Shown: positions 8,654-16,939 of the stretch, in pieces
Numbering within the stretch: position 1 is the first letter of the stretch
How the letters are laid out: every line of letters begins with the position of its first letter
Assembly (NCBI GenBank): GCA_964650975.1
Contig: CAZYWA010000029.1
Coordinates: 1-26,924, forward strand
Direction of reading: 5' to 3'
DNA from: CAZYWA01 sp964650975 [NCBI: uncultured bacterium]
GTDB taxonomy: Bacteria; JADJOY01
Length of the DNA stretch: 26,924 nucleotides
Program-made: the position numbers and the translations under genes
The notes under the pieces: generated by a model
Seen by the model: the letters and a program-made list of their open reading frames with translations, nothing else
What the model was told of the DNA's origin: nothing
Databases searched by the model: none

Positions 8654-9859
8654 ATGGCCACGCGCGCCGTCAACCCCACCACCAAGCTCACGCGCAAGCT
8701 GCGCGACAAGGCGTGCATCGTCGGGATCGGCGAGACCGCCTATTGCCGCGCGCCCGGCTCGGGCATGAGCCAGCTCGCGATCCAGCTGCGCGCGTCGATG
8801 GCGGCGATCGAGGACGCCGGGCTCACGCCGCGCCAGATCGACGGCATCATGCCGTTCCCCAACCTGGGCAGCGCCGAAGAGCTCGCCGCGAGCCTCGGCG
8901 TCGAGACGTTGCGCTTCGCCGCGACCGTGCACATGGGCGGTGCGGCACCGGTCGCGAGCGTCGCACAGGCGGCCGCCGCGGTGACCGCGGGGATCGCCAC
9001 CCACGTGCTCATCCCAGCCGGCTGGAACGGCTACTCGGGACGCCGCACCCGCGAGATCGTCACCGAGACCATGGCGGCGCTGCCCGGCGGCGACATCGCT
9101 CGCGACTATTACCTTCCGCAGGGCCTGACCGCGCCGCCGCAGTGGTATTCGCTGCTCGCGCGTCGCCACATGCACGAGCACGGCACCACGTCCGAGCAGC
9201 TCGGCGCGATCGCCGTCGCGATGCGGAAGCACGCGCAGCTCAACTCGAACGCGGTGATGCGCGGCAAGCCACTCACGCTCGCCGACTACCTGAAGTCGCC
9301 GATGATCAGCGCGCCCTACCGGCTGCTCGACTGCTGCCTCGAGACCGACGGCGCCGCCGCGATCGTGGTGACCAGCGCCGAGCGCGCCCAGGACCTGGCC
9401 AGGAAGGCAGTGTTCGTGATGGGCGTCGCCTCGGGTCAGCCCGATCCCGCCGACGAGATCGTGAGCCGCAAAGACCTGTTCCGCACCGGGCTCACGTTCG
9501 CGGCGCCGGAAGCGTTCGCGATGGCCGGTATCCGCCCCAAGGACGTCGATTTTGCGCAGATCTACGACTGCTTCACCTTCGAGGTGCTGCAGCAGCTCGA
9601 GGAAGCGGGCTTCGTGAAGCGCGGCGAGGGCGGCGGTTTCGTCGAGGACGGGCGGATCGAGCTGGGCGGCGAGCTGCCGGTCAACACCAGCGGCGGTCTG
9701 CTCTCGGAGGCGCACTCGCTCGGTCTGGGCCACCTCGTCGAGGCCGTGAAGCAGCTGCGCGGCGCGGCCGGCGAGCGCCAGGTGGCCGACGCGGAGATCG
9801 GTGTCGTGACCGGCTGGGGCGACTTCGGCGACGGCTCCATCGCGATCCTCCGGAATTGA
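8654..9859 (+). CDS. Thiolase-fold lipid-transfer-type protein (Ltp2-like, probable retro-aldolase subunit)
   Basis: A 401-residue thiolase-superfamily protein. In degradative thiolases a nucleophilic Cys sits in the helix-capping loop; here the segment reads TVHMGGAAPVASVAQA, with Gly at about 95-96 and no Cys. The C-terminal CxG loop is replaced by VVTGWGDFGDGS. IYDCFTFEVLQQLEEAGF (Tyr304) and NTSGGLLSEAHSLGLGH (His354) are typical of SCP-x/Ltp2-type thiolase-like proteins. With a DUF35 partner, Ltp2 of steroid side-chain degradation catalyses C-C cleavage by retro-aldol chemistry using Tyr residues, and the adjacent DUF35 gene supports a similar role here. The product annotation 'acetyl-CoA acetyltransferase' would be misleading. 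ATG 8654 follows the repeat locus and lacks a clear ribosome site. Confidence 0.88.
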   Translation: MATRAVNPTTKLTRKLRDKACIVGIGETAYCRAPGSGMSQLAIQLRASMAAIEDAGLTPRQIDGIMPFPNLGSAEELAASLGVETLRFAATVHMGGAAPVASVAQAAAAVTAGIATHVLIPAGWNGYSGRRTREIVTETMAALPGGDIARDYYLPQGLTAPPQWYSLLARRHMHEHGTTSEQLGAIAVAMRKHAQLNSNAVMRGKPLTLADYLKSPMISAPYRLLDCCLETDGAAAIVVTSAERAQDLARKAVFVMGVASGQPDPADEIVSRKDLFRTGLTFAAPEAFAMAGIRPKDVDFAQIYDCFTFEVLQQLEEAGFVKRGEGGGFVEDGRIELGGELPVNTSGGLLSEAHSLGLGHLVEAVKQLRGAAGERQVADAEIGVVTGWGDFGDGSIAILRN

Positions 9860-9902
9860 GCGAGACGCGCATGCAACCGACCCACGATCGATCGCACTCG
9901 CC

Positions 9903-10000
9903 CGGAGGGCTGCGGTCCCTCGCAACCGCGGGGCAAGATCGCGATCGCGCGCTGCCCACCGAGGGACCGGTGGGCCTCCAGGGGCGGTTTGGAGCGCTCG
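9903..10000. repeat. Inverted pair of core palindromic elements, with a third degenerate unit
   Basis: The first hairpin has arms GGCTGC (9908-9913) and GCAACC (9922-9927, one mismatch) around GGTCCCTC. The second has arms GCCCACC (9954-9960) and GGTGGGC (9969-9975) around GAGGGACC. GGAGG (9904-9908) and CCTCC (9975-9979) can pair as an outer stem. CTCCA (9976-9980) and TGGAG (9990-9994) begin a third, decayed unit running toward 10010. The locus occupies most of the 183-base gap between the thiolase and DUF35 genes. Confidence 0.83.
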
Positions 10001-10042
10001 ATCGCGATGCAGCAGCGCCGCCCACCGGACCGGGAGCCTGAC

Positions 10043-10453
10043 GTGGACGCCGCCAAGCCCCTGCCCCAGCTCACCGGGTTGTCGAAGGACTTCTACGGTT
10101 TCTGCAAGCAGCGCGAGCTCAAGTTCCAGCGCTGCAAGACCTGCGGCACCTGGCGCCACGTGCCGCGCGAGATGTGCCCCTCGTGCGGCTCGTTCGAGTG
10201 GGAATGGGCGACGTCGTCGGGCCGCGGAACCGTGTTCACCTGGTGCGTGGTCGAGCGCGCGCTCCATCCCGGCTGGGTCGCGGCGCAGCCTTATGCCGTG
10301 GTGGTCGTCGAGATGGAGGAAGGTGTGCGGATCGTGACCCAGGTGGTCGACTGCCCGCCCGCCGAGCTCGCCTTCGACCTGCCCGTCGAGGTCGCCTTCG
10401 ACGACGCCACTCCCGAGATCACCCTGCCCCATTTCCGCCGGAGAACTTCATGA
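10043..10453 (+). CDS. Zn-ribbon / OB-fold protein (DUF35 family), partner of the thiolase-like protein
   Basis: A 136-residue acyl-CoA-binding accessory protein. The N-terminal rubredoxin-like zinc ribbon has C31-x2-C34 (RCKTCGTW) and C45-x2-C48 (MCPSCGSF), followed by an OB-fold core (GRGTVFTWCVVERALHPGW, then PYAVVVVEMEEGVRIVTQVVDCPP). DUF35 proteins pair with thiolase-fold or hydratase partners, such as ChsH2 with Ltp2, and shape the acyl-CoA binding and active site. The start is taken as GTG 10043 because GGGAG lies at 10032-10036, six bases before it; upstream in-frame ATGs at 9989 and 10007 lie in the repeat-derived region and have no ribosome site. The stop overlaps the next gene's start (ATGA, 10450-10453). 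Confidence 0.9.
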   Translation: MDAAKPLPQLTGLSKDFYGFCKQRELKFQRCKTCGTWRHVPREMCPSCGSFEWEWATSSGRGTVFTWCVVERALHPGWVAAQPYAVVVVEMEEGVRIVTQVVDCPPAELAFDLPVEVAFDDATPEITLPHFRRRTS

Positions 10454-11235
10454 CGCTCAGGACCCCGCTTCCCGCGAGCTTCACCTTCGAGCAGCGCGGC
10501 AAGATCGCGATCTTCACCATCAACCGACCGCAGGCCATGAACTCGTTCACCGGCGAGATGCTGGCGGCGATGGACGCCGCGTTCGCCGAGTTCCAGCGCA
10601 AGAACGATCTGTGGGTCGCGATCTTGACCGGCGCCGGCAGCAAAGCCTTCTCGGCGGGCATGGACCTGAAAGAGGCCATCCCGCAGATCACCGAAGGCAA
10701 CGAGATGGGCTACGACGATCACACCAAGCGCCCGTTCTCCGACGTCTTCAAGCCGATCCTCGCGGCCGTGAACGGCCACTGCATCGCGGGCGGGCTCGAG
10801 TTCATGCTCGGCACCGACATCCGGATCGCCGCCGAGCACGCCACGTTCGGCCTCGGCGAGGTGAAGGTGGGCATCATCCCCGCGGGCGGCTCGCACGTGC
10901 GGATTCCGCGGCAGATCCCGTGGGCGGTGGCGATGGAGCTGCTGCTCATGGGCCGCCCGATCAGCGCGCAGCGCGCCTACGACATCGGTCTCATCAACGC
11001 CATCGTGCCGGCCGAGAAGCTCATGGAGACCACGATCGAGTGGGCGGAGCTCATCTGCAAGAACGGTCCGCTCGCGGTGCGTACGGCGAAGGAGATCGCG
11101 GTGCGCGGGCTGGCGCTCGAAGCTCCGTTCGTGCTCGAGAAGGCCCTCGCGCCGCGCGTGCTCAATTCCGAGGACGCGAAGGAAGGTCCGCGCGCCTTCC
11201 TCGAGAAGCGCGCGCCCAACTTCACCGGCCGCTGA
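10450..11235 (+). CDS. Enoyl-CoA hydratase (crotonase family)
   Basis: A 261-residue crotonase-fold protein of standard length. GSKAFSAGMDLKE supplies the first oxyanion-hole segment and VNGHCIAGGLEFMLGTDIRIAAEHATFGLGEVKVGIIPAGGSHVRIPR the second. Both catalytic glutamates of classical hydratases are present, in AGGLE and FGLGE. This supports syn-hydration of a 2-enoyl-CoA, though isomerase activity cannot be excluded. It is translationally coupled to the DUF35 gene, which places it beside the retro-aldolase pair: hydration of an enoyl-CoA would produce the 3-hydroxyacyl-CoA (aldol) that such a pair cleaves. Confidence 0.93.
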   Translation: MTLRTPLPASFTFEQRGKIAIFTINRPQAMNSFTGEMLAAMDAAFAEFQRKNDLWVAILTGAGSKAFSAGMDLKEAIPQITEGNEMGYDDHTKRPFSDVFKPILAAVNGHCIAGGLEFMLGTDIRIAAEHATFGLGEVKVGIIPAGGSHVRIPRQIPWAVAMELLLMGRPISAQRAYDIGLINAIVPAEKLMETTIEWAELICKNGPLAVRTAKEIAVRGLALEAPFVLEKALAPRVLNSEDAKEGPRAFLEKRAPNFTGR

Positions 11236-11252
11236 GCGGCCACGGCGATCTC

Positions 11253-11951
11253 GTGCGGCGCCTCGCCCGGCTCGGCCTCGCGGCGATGGCGGCGGCCGCG
11301 TTCCTGGGCGCGTCCCGCTGCGCCGAGTCCAGCGAGAGCGACCGATCCGTGCATTCCCCGGGAGCAGCGGTCTCCGAGCGCGTGCTGTGCTTCGGCGACT
11401 CGATCACCCGCGGCGAGGCATTGCCTCCCGGCGAGGGATCGTCGCTCTGGCTGCTCACCGTGGAGCGGCGCTCGAACGGCCGGCTGCGGCTCATCAACGA
11501 GGGCAAGAACGGCCGCAGCACCGATTCGCTGAAGGGCCTCCGCGAAGCCCTCGACCGGCACGCCGGCGAGTTCGACAGCGTGCTGATCGCGCTGGGCGCC
11601 AACGACGCGCACGACTTCTCGCCGCACGCCGTTTCCAGGGCCAAGGCGAGGCTCGAGGCACTGATCGACGCGGCGCGCGAGGCCTCTCCCAGGCGGCGCG
11701 TGATCGTGGTCGGGCCTCCCAACGTGAACGTCGAGGCGCTGTCGCGAACCATGGCCCACGCGAGCGAGATCGCGCGACGCCTCCCCGAGATCGATGCGGC
11801 GTTCGAGACCGAGGCGAAGGAGAGCGGAAGCCCCTACGTTCGTCTCTACGGACTGCTCCCGGATCGCACGCTGGCGCGCGACGGAATCCATCCCGACGCC
11901 CGCGGCAACGACGTCATCGCGGAGGCCGTGCTGCGAGCGCTGCTCGAGTGA
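11253..11951 (+). CDS. Exported SGNH/GDSL-family hydrolase
   Basis: A 232-residue protein with the SGNH blocks: VLCFGDSITRG (nucleophile Ser50), NEGKNG, LIALGANDAHD (Asn117) and DGIHPDARG (Asp210 and His213 of the triad). The family includes lysophospholipase L1/arylesterase and other ester hydrolases. Starting at GTG 11253, the N-terminus MRRLARLGLAAMAAAAFLGASRC looks like a signal peptide; the Cys lacks a good lipobox because Arg precedes it, so periplasmic rather than lipoprotein is likelier. It begins 17 bases after the hydratase stop, at the end of the plus-strand train. Its stop is 3 bases from the stop of the convergent kinase gene. Confidence 0.85.
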   Translation: MRRLARLGLAAMAAAAFLGASRCAESSESDRSVHSPGAAVSERVLCFGDSITRGEALPPGEGSSLWLLTVERRSNGRLRLINEGKNGRSTDSLKGLREALDRHAGEFDSVLIALGANDAHDFSPHAVSRAKARLEALIDAAREASPRRRVIVVGPPNVNVEALSRTMAHASEIARRLPEIDAAFETEAKESGSPYVRLYGLLPDRTLARDGIHPDARGNDVIAEAVLRALLE

Positions 11952-11954
11952 CCG

Positions 11955-14900
11955 TCACGCGCAGGCGGCGATCAGCTCCCGGACCTCGACCAGGATCCGC
12001 CCCAGCTCCGACCCGGATCCCGCCCCCATCTCCTCCGCGAGCGCGGTGACCTCGACCACGAGCGGCGCCACCGCGTCCCGGTGCCCGGCCCGCCATTCCG
12101 CCTCGATCCGGCGGCAGAGCAGCTTGGCGAGCGCCAGCGGGCCCTCGACGGTTCGCAGCTTGGCCTCGCCCGCCTGCAGCCGCTCGCGCGCCCTTCGGTG
12201 CTCACCCTGGCGCGCATCGAGCAAGCCCAGCTCGCCCAGCGCGAAGCCCTCCGTTCCTTCGTCGCCCACCGCGTGGCTCGCCTCGAGGGCCGCCTCGAAA
12301 CGCTCCCTCGCCTCGTCGACTCGGCCGAGCGCCGCCGCGGCCTGACCGGCGATTCCCAGCACCGCGCCCTCGAGCTGGCGGTCTCCCACGGCTCGCGCCA
12401 GCTCCAGCGCCTGCTCGCCGTGGCGGCCCGCGTCGTGGACCGCGGCCATCGCGAGCTCCGCATGGGCCAGGTTGGCGAGCATCGCGGCTTCCGCCCGCCG
12501 GCCGCCGACCTCGCGGTGGATGCGGATGGCCCGCTCGAAGTGATCGCGCGCCTCGTCGAGGCGCCCGAGCTCGAGATGGGTGAGGCCCAGATCGCCGAGC
12601 ACGATTCCCTCGCAGCGCCGGTCGCCCACCGCGCGAAAGGCGTCGAGAGCAGCCTCGTAGCGCGCTCGGGCGTCCTCGACGTGGCCACGGCCGAGATCGA
12701 TGATCGCGAAGCTGCACTCGACCAGCGCCTCACGACGGCGATTGCCGGTCGCACGGTGCAGCATCAGCGCCTGCGCGCAGAGTGCGCGGGCCTCCTCGAC
12801 CTGTCCGCTCTGGCGGTGGCGAATCGCCTGGGAGCGCAGCAGGATGCCCTCGCCGTCGCGGTCGCCCAGCTGGCGATGGAGCCGCAGCGCCTCGACGTCC
12901 GCCGCCTCCGCCGCATCGGAGCTCCCCGACGACGCGAACGCGTCGCCCGCGGTGCGCGTCGCGCGCGCACGCAGCGGCACCGGCAGGTCCGGCAGCGAAA
13001 GCACCCGTGCGGCGAGCTCCGCCCCGGCGGCAACCGGACCGCGGACCTGTAGCACCGCCCAGGCCGCCGCGAGCGTGGCCACCGCCACCGGACCGTCGCG
13101 CCGCTCCACCGCGCGACCGCACGCGGCCACCAGGTCCCCGGTCTCGCGCTCGAGCTTGCGGCGCAGGGCGACGCCGTCCGGGCCATCGAGCGCCTCGATC
13201 GCGGCGGGGTCGCCGAGCCGCGCGTAGTGGCGGCCGTGGCGCAGCTCCACCTCCCGCACCGGATCGGCGCCGCCCGCAGCGAGCACCGTGGATCGGGCGA
13301 GCTCGGCGAGCTTCTCCGCGGCGTACTCGCGGATGCTGATGAGCAGGTCGAACCGGTAGTCCTCGACCACCCGCACCAGCGACCGATCCGCCAGCGATTC
13401 GATCACGTCGAGCGCCCAGGGCGCGCCGGGCCACGGCGAGAGATCGAGCACCGCCTCGCCGTCCGCGAGTGTGAACCCGCCCTCGAAAACGCTGAGCTGC
13501 GCCAGCGCCGCGCGTTCCCACTCCTCGAGCAAATCCCACGACCAGTCGAGCGCGGCGCGCAGCGTGGCCTGCCGGCCCACCGGCCGCCCTGGATCGGCGA
13601 GCAACCGGAACCGGTCGCGCATCCGTTCGAGGATCTGGCGCGGCGAAAGCATCCGCGCGCGCGCCGCCGCCAGCTCGATGGCGAGCGGCAGGCCGTCGAG
13701 CGCCCGGACCAGCTCGCCCAGAATTGCGTGGTCGGAAGCGGCGAGCTCGAAGTCGCGACGCGCCGCGGACGCGCGCTCGACGAAGAGCGCGATCCCCGCC
13801 TCGTCGCCGAGGGGCGGCAGGAACACCCCATGCTCGCCGGCGATCCCCAGCATCGCGCGGGTCGTGACCAGGAATCGCGCGTCGCGAGCCGAGGACACCC
13901 AGCGCCCGAGCGTGGGCTCGGCGCTCTCGACCACCTGCTCGAAGTTGTCGAGGATCACCAGGCAACGGCCGCGCGCCGCGAGCACGTGGCCGAGCTGCGC
14001 CACGGCGTCGCCTCGGCCGAGCGGCACGTCGAGGGTGCGCGCCACGGCGCGCACCACGCCCTCGGTGTCGCGCGCCTCGGCCAGGTCGCAGAACCAGGCG
14101 CCTCCCGGCCAGTCGCCGAGGCGGGTGCGCGCGAAACGCGTGACGAAACGAGTCTTGCCGGTGCCGCCTGGGCCGATCACCGAAACGAAGCCTGCGTCGG
14201 CCTCGAGGAGCCGCCCCAGCTCGTCGAGCTCGGCTTCCCGGCCCACGAATGCGTCACGCTCACCCGGCAGGCGATGGCGCGGAGCCTCCGTCGCGAGGGG
14301 CTCGGCCGCGGACGGTTGCGGAGCCACCGCCGGCATCTCGCCTTCGATCGCGCGCACCACCTGGGCCGCGCTCGCGAAGCGGCCGCGCGGATCGAGGGCC
14401 AGGCAGCGCTGGATCGCTCGATCCCAGTGCGCGTCCACGCCGACGCCGACCTCCGAGGCGAGCGGCGCGGGCGTGTCGAGGCGCATCCGCGCCATGGCGA
14501 GGGGATCCTCCGCCTGGAAGGGCAGCGAACCGGTGCGCATGTGGAAGAGCACGATGCCCAGCGCATAGAGGTCCGCCTCCGGGCCCACCGGACCTCCCGT
14601 CACCTGCTCGGGCGCCACGAAGGCCGGCGTGCCGATGCCGCTCTCGTCGGCCGGCTCGACGCCGTCGCGACGCACCTCGCAGGCCAGACCGAAGTCGGTG
14701 ACGACCGCTCGCGGCGGCGCGTCGGGCACGGGCACCAGGAGCACGTTGCCGCTCTTGAAGTCGCGATGCACGACGCCCGCGGCGTGCGCGGCGTCGAGGG
14801 CGCGCGCCAGCTGGCGCGCGATCGGCAGCGCCTCCTCGGCGTTCATCGGGCCCGCGCGCTGGATGTGATCGGTGAGCGGCTCGCCTCTCAGAAGCTCCAT

Positions 14901-15254
14901 GGTGAGGAAGGCGAGCTCGCGATCCGGCGCGCCGTGCCGGCCGAAGTCGAAGATCCGGCAGATGTTGGGGTGAGTGACGCGACGCGCGAGCAGCACTTCA
15001 CGGCGGAAGTCGGCACCCGCCGACGTGTCGGCGCCGCCGCCCGTCGAGAGCGTCTTGAGCGCCACGCGGGTGTCGAGCTCGAGGTCGTGCGCCTCGTAGA
15101 CCTCGCCCATGCCGCCCCGTCCGATGAAGCGCTCGATCCGATACCGGCCCGCGACGCGCTCGCCGTCCTGGAAGACGCGTGAGCGCGCGTGCTCAGCCCC
15201 CGCGAGGGGCATCGTTTCATCCGTGGCGCTCGAGCCGCGCATGGCGCCGAGCAT
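11955..15254 (-). CDS. Serine/threonine protein kinase with STAND-type NTPase and C-terminal TPR-like repeats
   Basis: About 1099 residues from ATG 15254. The kinase domain (about 38-302) has glycine loop GRGGMGEVY, VALK lysine (67), HRDFKSGN (163-170), DFG (187-189) and APEQ (214-217). FVGREAELDELGRLL (336-350) opens a STAND/NB-ARC-like ATPase with Walker A GPGGTGKT (361-368) and Walker B CLVILDNFEQVV, then a helical region (ALDGLPLAIELAAARARMLSP). The C-terminal third is helical repeat with TPR-like units (ARYEAALDAFRAVGDRRCEGIVLGDLGLTHLELGRLDEARDHFERA). This architecture is common in myxobacteria and relatives, where it integrates signals with protein-protein binding. The frame stays open to 15698, but those extra residues are Arg/Ala-rich, not conserved-looking, and overlap the divergent gene. 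Alternative starts are ATG 15242 and 15212. Confidence 0.9.
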   Translation of the reverse strand: MLGAMRGSSATDETMPLAGAEHARSRVFQDGERVAGRYRIERFIGRGGMGEVYEAHDLELDTRVALKTLSTGGGADTSAGADFRREVLLARRVTHPNICRIFDFGRHGAPDRELAFLTMELLRGEPLTDHIQRAGPMNAEEALPIARQLARALDAAHAAGVVHRDFKSGNVLLVPVPDAPPRAVVTDFGLACEVRRDGVEPADESGIGTPAFVAPEQVTGGPVGPEADLYALGIVLFHMRTGSLPFQAEDPLAMARMRLDTPAPLASEVGVGVDAHWDRAIQRCLALDPRGRFASAAQVVRAIEGEMPAVAPQPSAAEPLATEAPRHRLPGERDAFVGREAELDELGRLLEADAGFVSVIGPGGTGKTRFVTRFARTRLGDWPGGAWFCDLAEARDTEGVVRAVARTLDVPLGRGDAVAQLGHVLAARGRCLVILDNFEQVVESAEPTLGRWVSSARDARFLVTTRAMLGIAGEHGVFLPPLGDEAGIALFVERASAARRDFELAASDHAILGELVRALDGLPLAIELAAARARMLSPRQILERMRDRFRLLADPGRPVGRQATLRAALDWSWDLLEEWERAALAQLSVFEGGFTLADGEAVLDLSPWPGAPWALDVIESLADRSLVRVVEDYRFDLLISIREYAAEKLAELARSTVLAAGGADPVREVELRHGRHYARLGDPAAIEALDGPDGVALRRKLERETGDLVAACGRAVERRDGPVAVATLAAAWAVLQVRGPVAAGAELAARVLSLPDLPVPLRARATRTAGDAFASSGSSDAAEAADVEALRLHRQLGDRDGEGILLRSQAIRHRQSGQVEEARALCAQALMLHRATGNRRREALVECSFAIIDLGRGHVEDARARYEAALDAFRAVGDRRCEGIVLGDLGLTHLELGRLDEARDHFERAIRIHREVGGRRAEAAMLANLAHAELAMAAVHDAGRHGEQALELARAVGDRQLEGAVLGIAGQAAAALGRVDEARERFEAALEASHAVGDEGTEGFALGELGLLDARQGEHRRARERLQAGEAKLRTVEGPLALAKLLCRRIEAEWRAGHRDAVAPLVVEVTALAEEMGAGSGSELGRILVEVRELIAACA

Positions 15255-15480
15255 CGTCCGCGGGCATCGACCGTACAAGCATCGTCTTGCGACCGATCGC
15301 GAGGAGGTGGCCGCGAGGTCGAATGCCGGCCGGCCTGTCCCGCGCGTCGATGCGATGGCCGGCCGTGCCCGGGCGGGCGCCCGCCGCCGCGCCGCCAAAT
15401 CGGCCCTTACCGTGGGCTCGAGCCGAGGCGCTCCCCATTCGCACCTGGGGGCGGTTTGGACTAGGATCGGCCATTCCTCG
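15255..15480. promoter_or_regulatory. Divergent intergenic region between kinase and diguanylate cyclase genes
   Basis: No gene is supported here. The region holds a perfect 14-base palindrome, GGCGGGCGCCCGCC (15372-15385), a possible operator, and two GGCCGGCC-containing stretches around 15326-15336 and 15357-15364. TAGGAT at 15462-15467, 13 bases before ATG 15481, could be the -10 for the plus-strand gene, with a poor -35 (TTCGCA, 15438-15443). All regulatory readings are inference from short motifs. Confidence 0.35.
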
Positions 15481-16824
15481 ATGGAGATCCGAATTTTGAA
15501 GGCTCCCAGCAGCAGCCGGGTCTTCCTCCCCACCGCCGCCCAGACGCGGGTCCACGATGGGTCGGCCGGGGCGCCGGCTCGTCCGGGCGTGGTGGCGCGC
15601 ATCCGGCACGCGGCCGACGTGGTGGCGCGAACCCGCGAGCTGGCGGCGCGCTGGGAAGCGCGCGTGGTCGCGCTGATCGGCACCGATCCGCCCTGCACGC
15701 CCGCGGATCGCGAGGCGTTCGCCGGCTACGCCGACGAGGCCAGCGCCCGCTTGGGCCAGGTCTTGCTCATGCTCGCGGCCGCCCTGGCGATCTTGCTCTG
15801 GCCCACCGATCCGCTGTTCTTTCGCGACGAGCCCCGCAGCCTGCACGGCCTGGCCCTCTGGCGTCCCACCTTCGTGCTCTTCGCCGCGCTCGGCTACGCG
15901 CTCATCGGCCGGGCCGCCCACAGCGGGCGCGCGGCGCGGGTGTCGGGTGCCTGCATGGTGGCGCTCAGCGCCGGGACCCTGTTCGCCTTCGGCTACTTCG
16001 CCGACCCGGACTCGCCCTGGCTGCACAACGCCATCGTGCTGCCTGGGTTCACGATCCTGGTGCTGATCGACTGGCCGGAGCGCGCGCTGTGGATCGCGGT
16101 CATGGTGGTCTCGATCATGACCGCGTACCTGGTGCCCCACCCCGAGTACCTGCGCTACCCGCACATGGGGAGCGCGGTGGGGTCGATGTTCATGTCGAGC
16201 CTCTTCAATCTCGCCGCCGGGCATCTCTTCTACCGGCTGGTGCGCAGCCACTTCCTGCGCGGGCGTGCCCTCGAACGGCTCGCCAGCACCGACACGCTCA
16301 CTGGCCTCTTGAACCGCAGCGCCTTCCTCGCGGCGGCGGACCGCGAGCTCGATCGCGCGGTCCGCTACACCCGCCCGCTGGCGGTGATGGTGCTCGACGT
16401 CGACCGCTTCAAGCGCGTCAACGACACCGACGGCCACGCCGCCGGCGACCAGCTGCTCGCGGGGCTCGCGGCCGCGCTGCAGAGCGTGCTCCGGCGCAGC
16501 GACCTGGCCGGCCGGGTGGGCGGCGACGAGTTCGCGATCGTGCTGCCCGAGAGCGACCTCGCCGCGGCCCAGGACGTGGCCGAGCGGATCCGCTCGTCGC
16601 TGGCGGCGGGGCCGGCGGCGAGCGCACCGACAACCGGCGATGGCGAGCCGACCTCGCGGCCGCGCTCGTGCACCGTGAGCATCGGGATCGCGTCGCGCAC
16701 CGAGGCCGATCGCGACGTCGCGAGCCTGGTGCGGCGCGCCGACGCAGCGCTCTACGCCGCCAAGCGCGGCGGGCGTGACCGGGTGTCGGTCGCGCAGCCC
16801 GGCCGTTCCAGCTTCGTCCAGTAG
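15481..16824 (+). CDS. Membrane-bound diguanylate cyclase (GGDEF domain)
   Basis: A 447-residue protein. After a ~90-residue N-terminal cytoplasmic segment there are about six membrane helices (near 92-108, 129-144, 155-173, 183-198, 202-218, 231-252), then a GGDEF domain starting at RALERLASTDTLTGLLNRSAF. The active site is intact (RVGGDEF, 347-351), as are LDVDRFKRVNDTDGHAAGD and the RxxD product-inhibition site (Arg338-Asp341). The C-terminal motif DAALYAAKRGGRDRV is typical. It should make cyclic di-GMP in response to an unidentified membrane or periplasmic signal. ATG 15481 is chosen because the frame upstream is antisense to the kinase N-terminus. No Shine-Dalgarno sequence is visible. 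Confidence 0.93.
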   Translation: MEIRILKAPSSSRVFLPTAAQTRVHDGSAGAPARPGVVARIRHAADVVARTRELAARWEARVVALIGTDPPCTPADREAFAGYADEASARLGQVLLMLAAALAILLWPTDPLFFRDEPRSLHGLALWRPTFVLFAALGYALIGRAAHSGRAARVSGACMVALSAGTLFAFGYFADPDSPWLHNAIVLPGFTILVLIDWPERALWIAVMVVSIMTAYLVPHPEYLRYPHMGSAVGSMFMSSLFNLAAGHLFYRLVRSHFLRGRALERLASTDTLTGLLNRSAFLAAADRELDRAVRYTRPLAVMVLDVDRFKRVNDTDGHAAGDQLLAGLAAALQSVLRRSDLAGRVGGDEFAIVLPESDLAAAQDVAERIRSSLAAGPAASAPTTGDGEPTSRPRSCTVSIGIASRTEADRDVASLVRRADAALYAAKRGGRDRVSVAQPGRSSFVQ

Positions 16825-16846
16825 CTCGATCTCGGCCGGATGCAGT

Positions 16847-16925
16847 CGGAGGGACGCGCTCCGTCGCGTCCGCAGCGCTCGCTAGCGATGGAACGCGGCG
16901 GCTGTGAGGGACCGCCAGCCTTCCG
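16847..16925. repeat. Degenerate inverted pair of core palindromic elements between convergent genes
   Basis: The first hairpin has arms GGACGC (16852-16857) and GCGTCC (16866-16871) around GCTCCGTC, which differs from the GGTCCCTC core at two positions. The second has an exact GAGGGACC core (16906-16913) with imperfect arms GGCTGT and GCCAGCC. GGAGGG precedes the first and CTTCC follows the second. The pair fills the 115-base gap between the cyclase and GMC stops, so transcripts from both sides enter it; it could act as a bidirectional terminator or 3'-end stabiliser (inference). Confidence 0.7.
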
Positions 16926-16939
16926 GGCACGCCCGTTGG

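Noticed and set aside
9989-10042. Earlier ATG starts for the DUF35 gene
   Set aside because: They lie in repeat-derived DNA without a ribosome site, whereas GTG 10043 has a well-spaced GGGAG.
8453-10432. A 659-codon minus-strand open frame opposite the thiolase and DUF35 genes
   Set aside because: It has low-complexity composition and shows no motif, while the opposite strand has clear coding signatures and coupled starts.
13227-15182. A 651-codon plus-strand open frame across the kinase gene
   Set aside because: It is a shadow of the kinase-STAND protein, which carries intact catalytic and Walker motifs.
15255-15698. N-terminal extension of the kinase to ATG 15698
   Set aside because: The extra 148 residues look non-coding and overlap the divergent diguanylate cyclase gene, whose own N-terminus is plausible.
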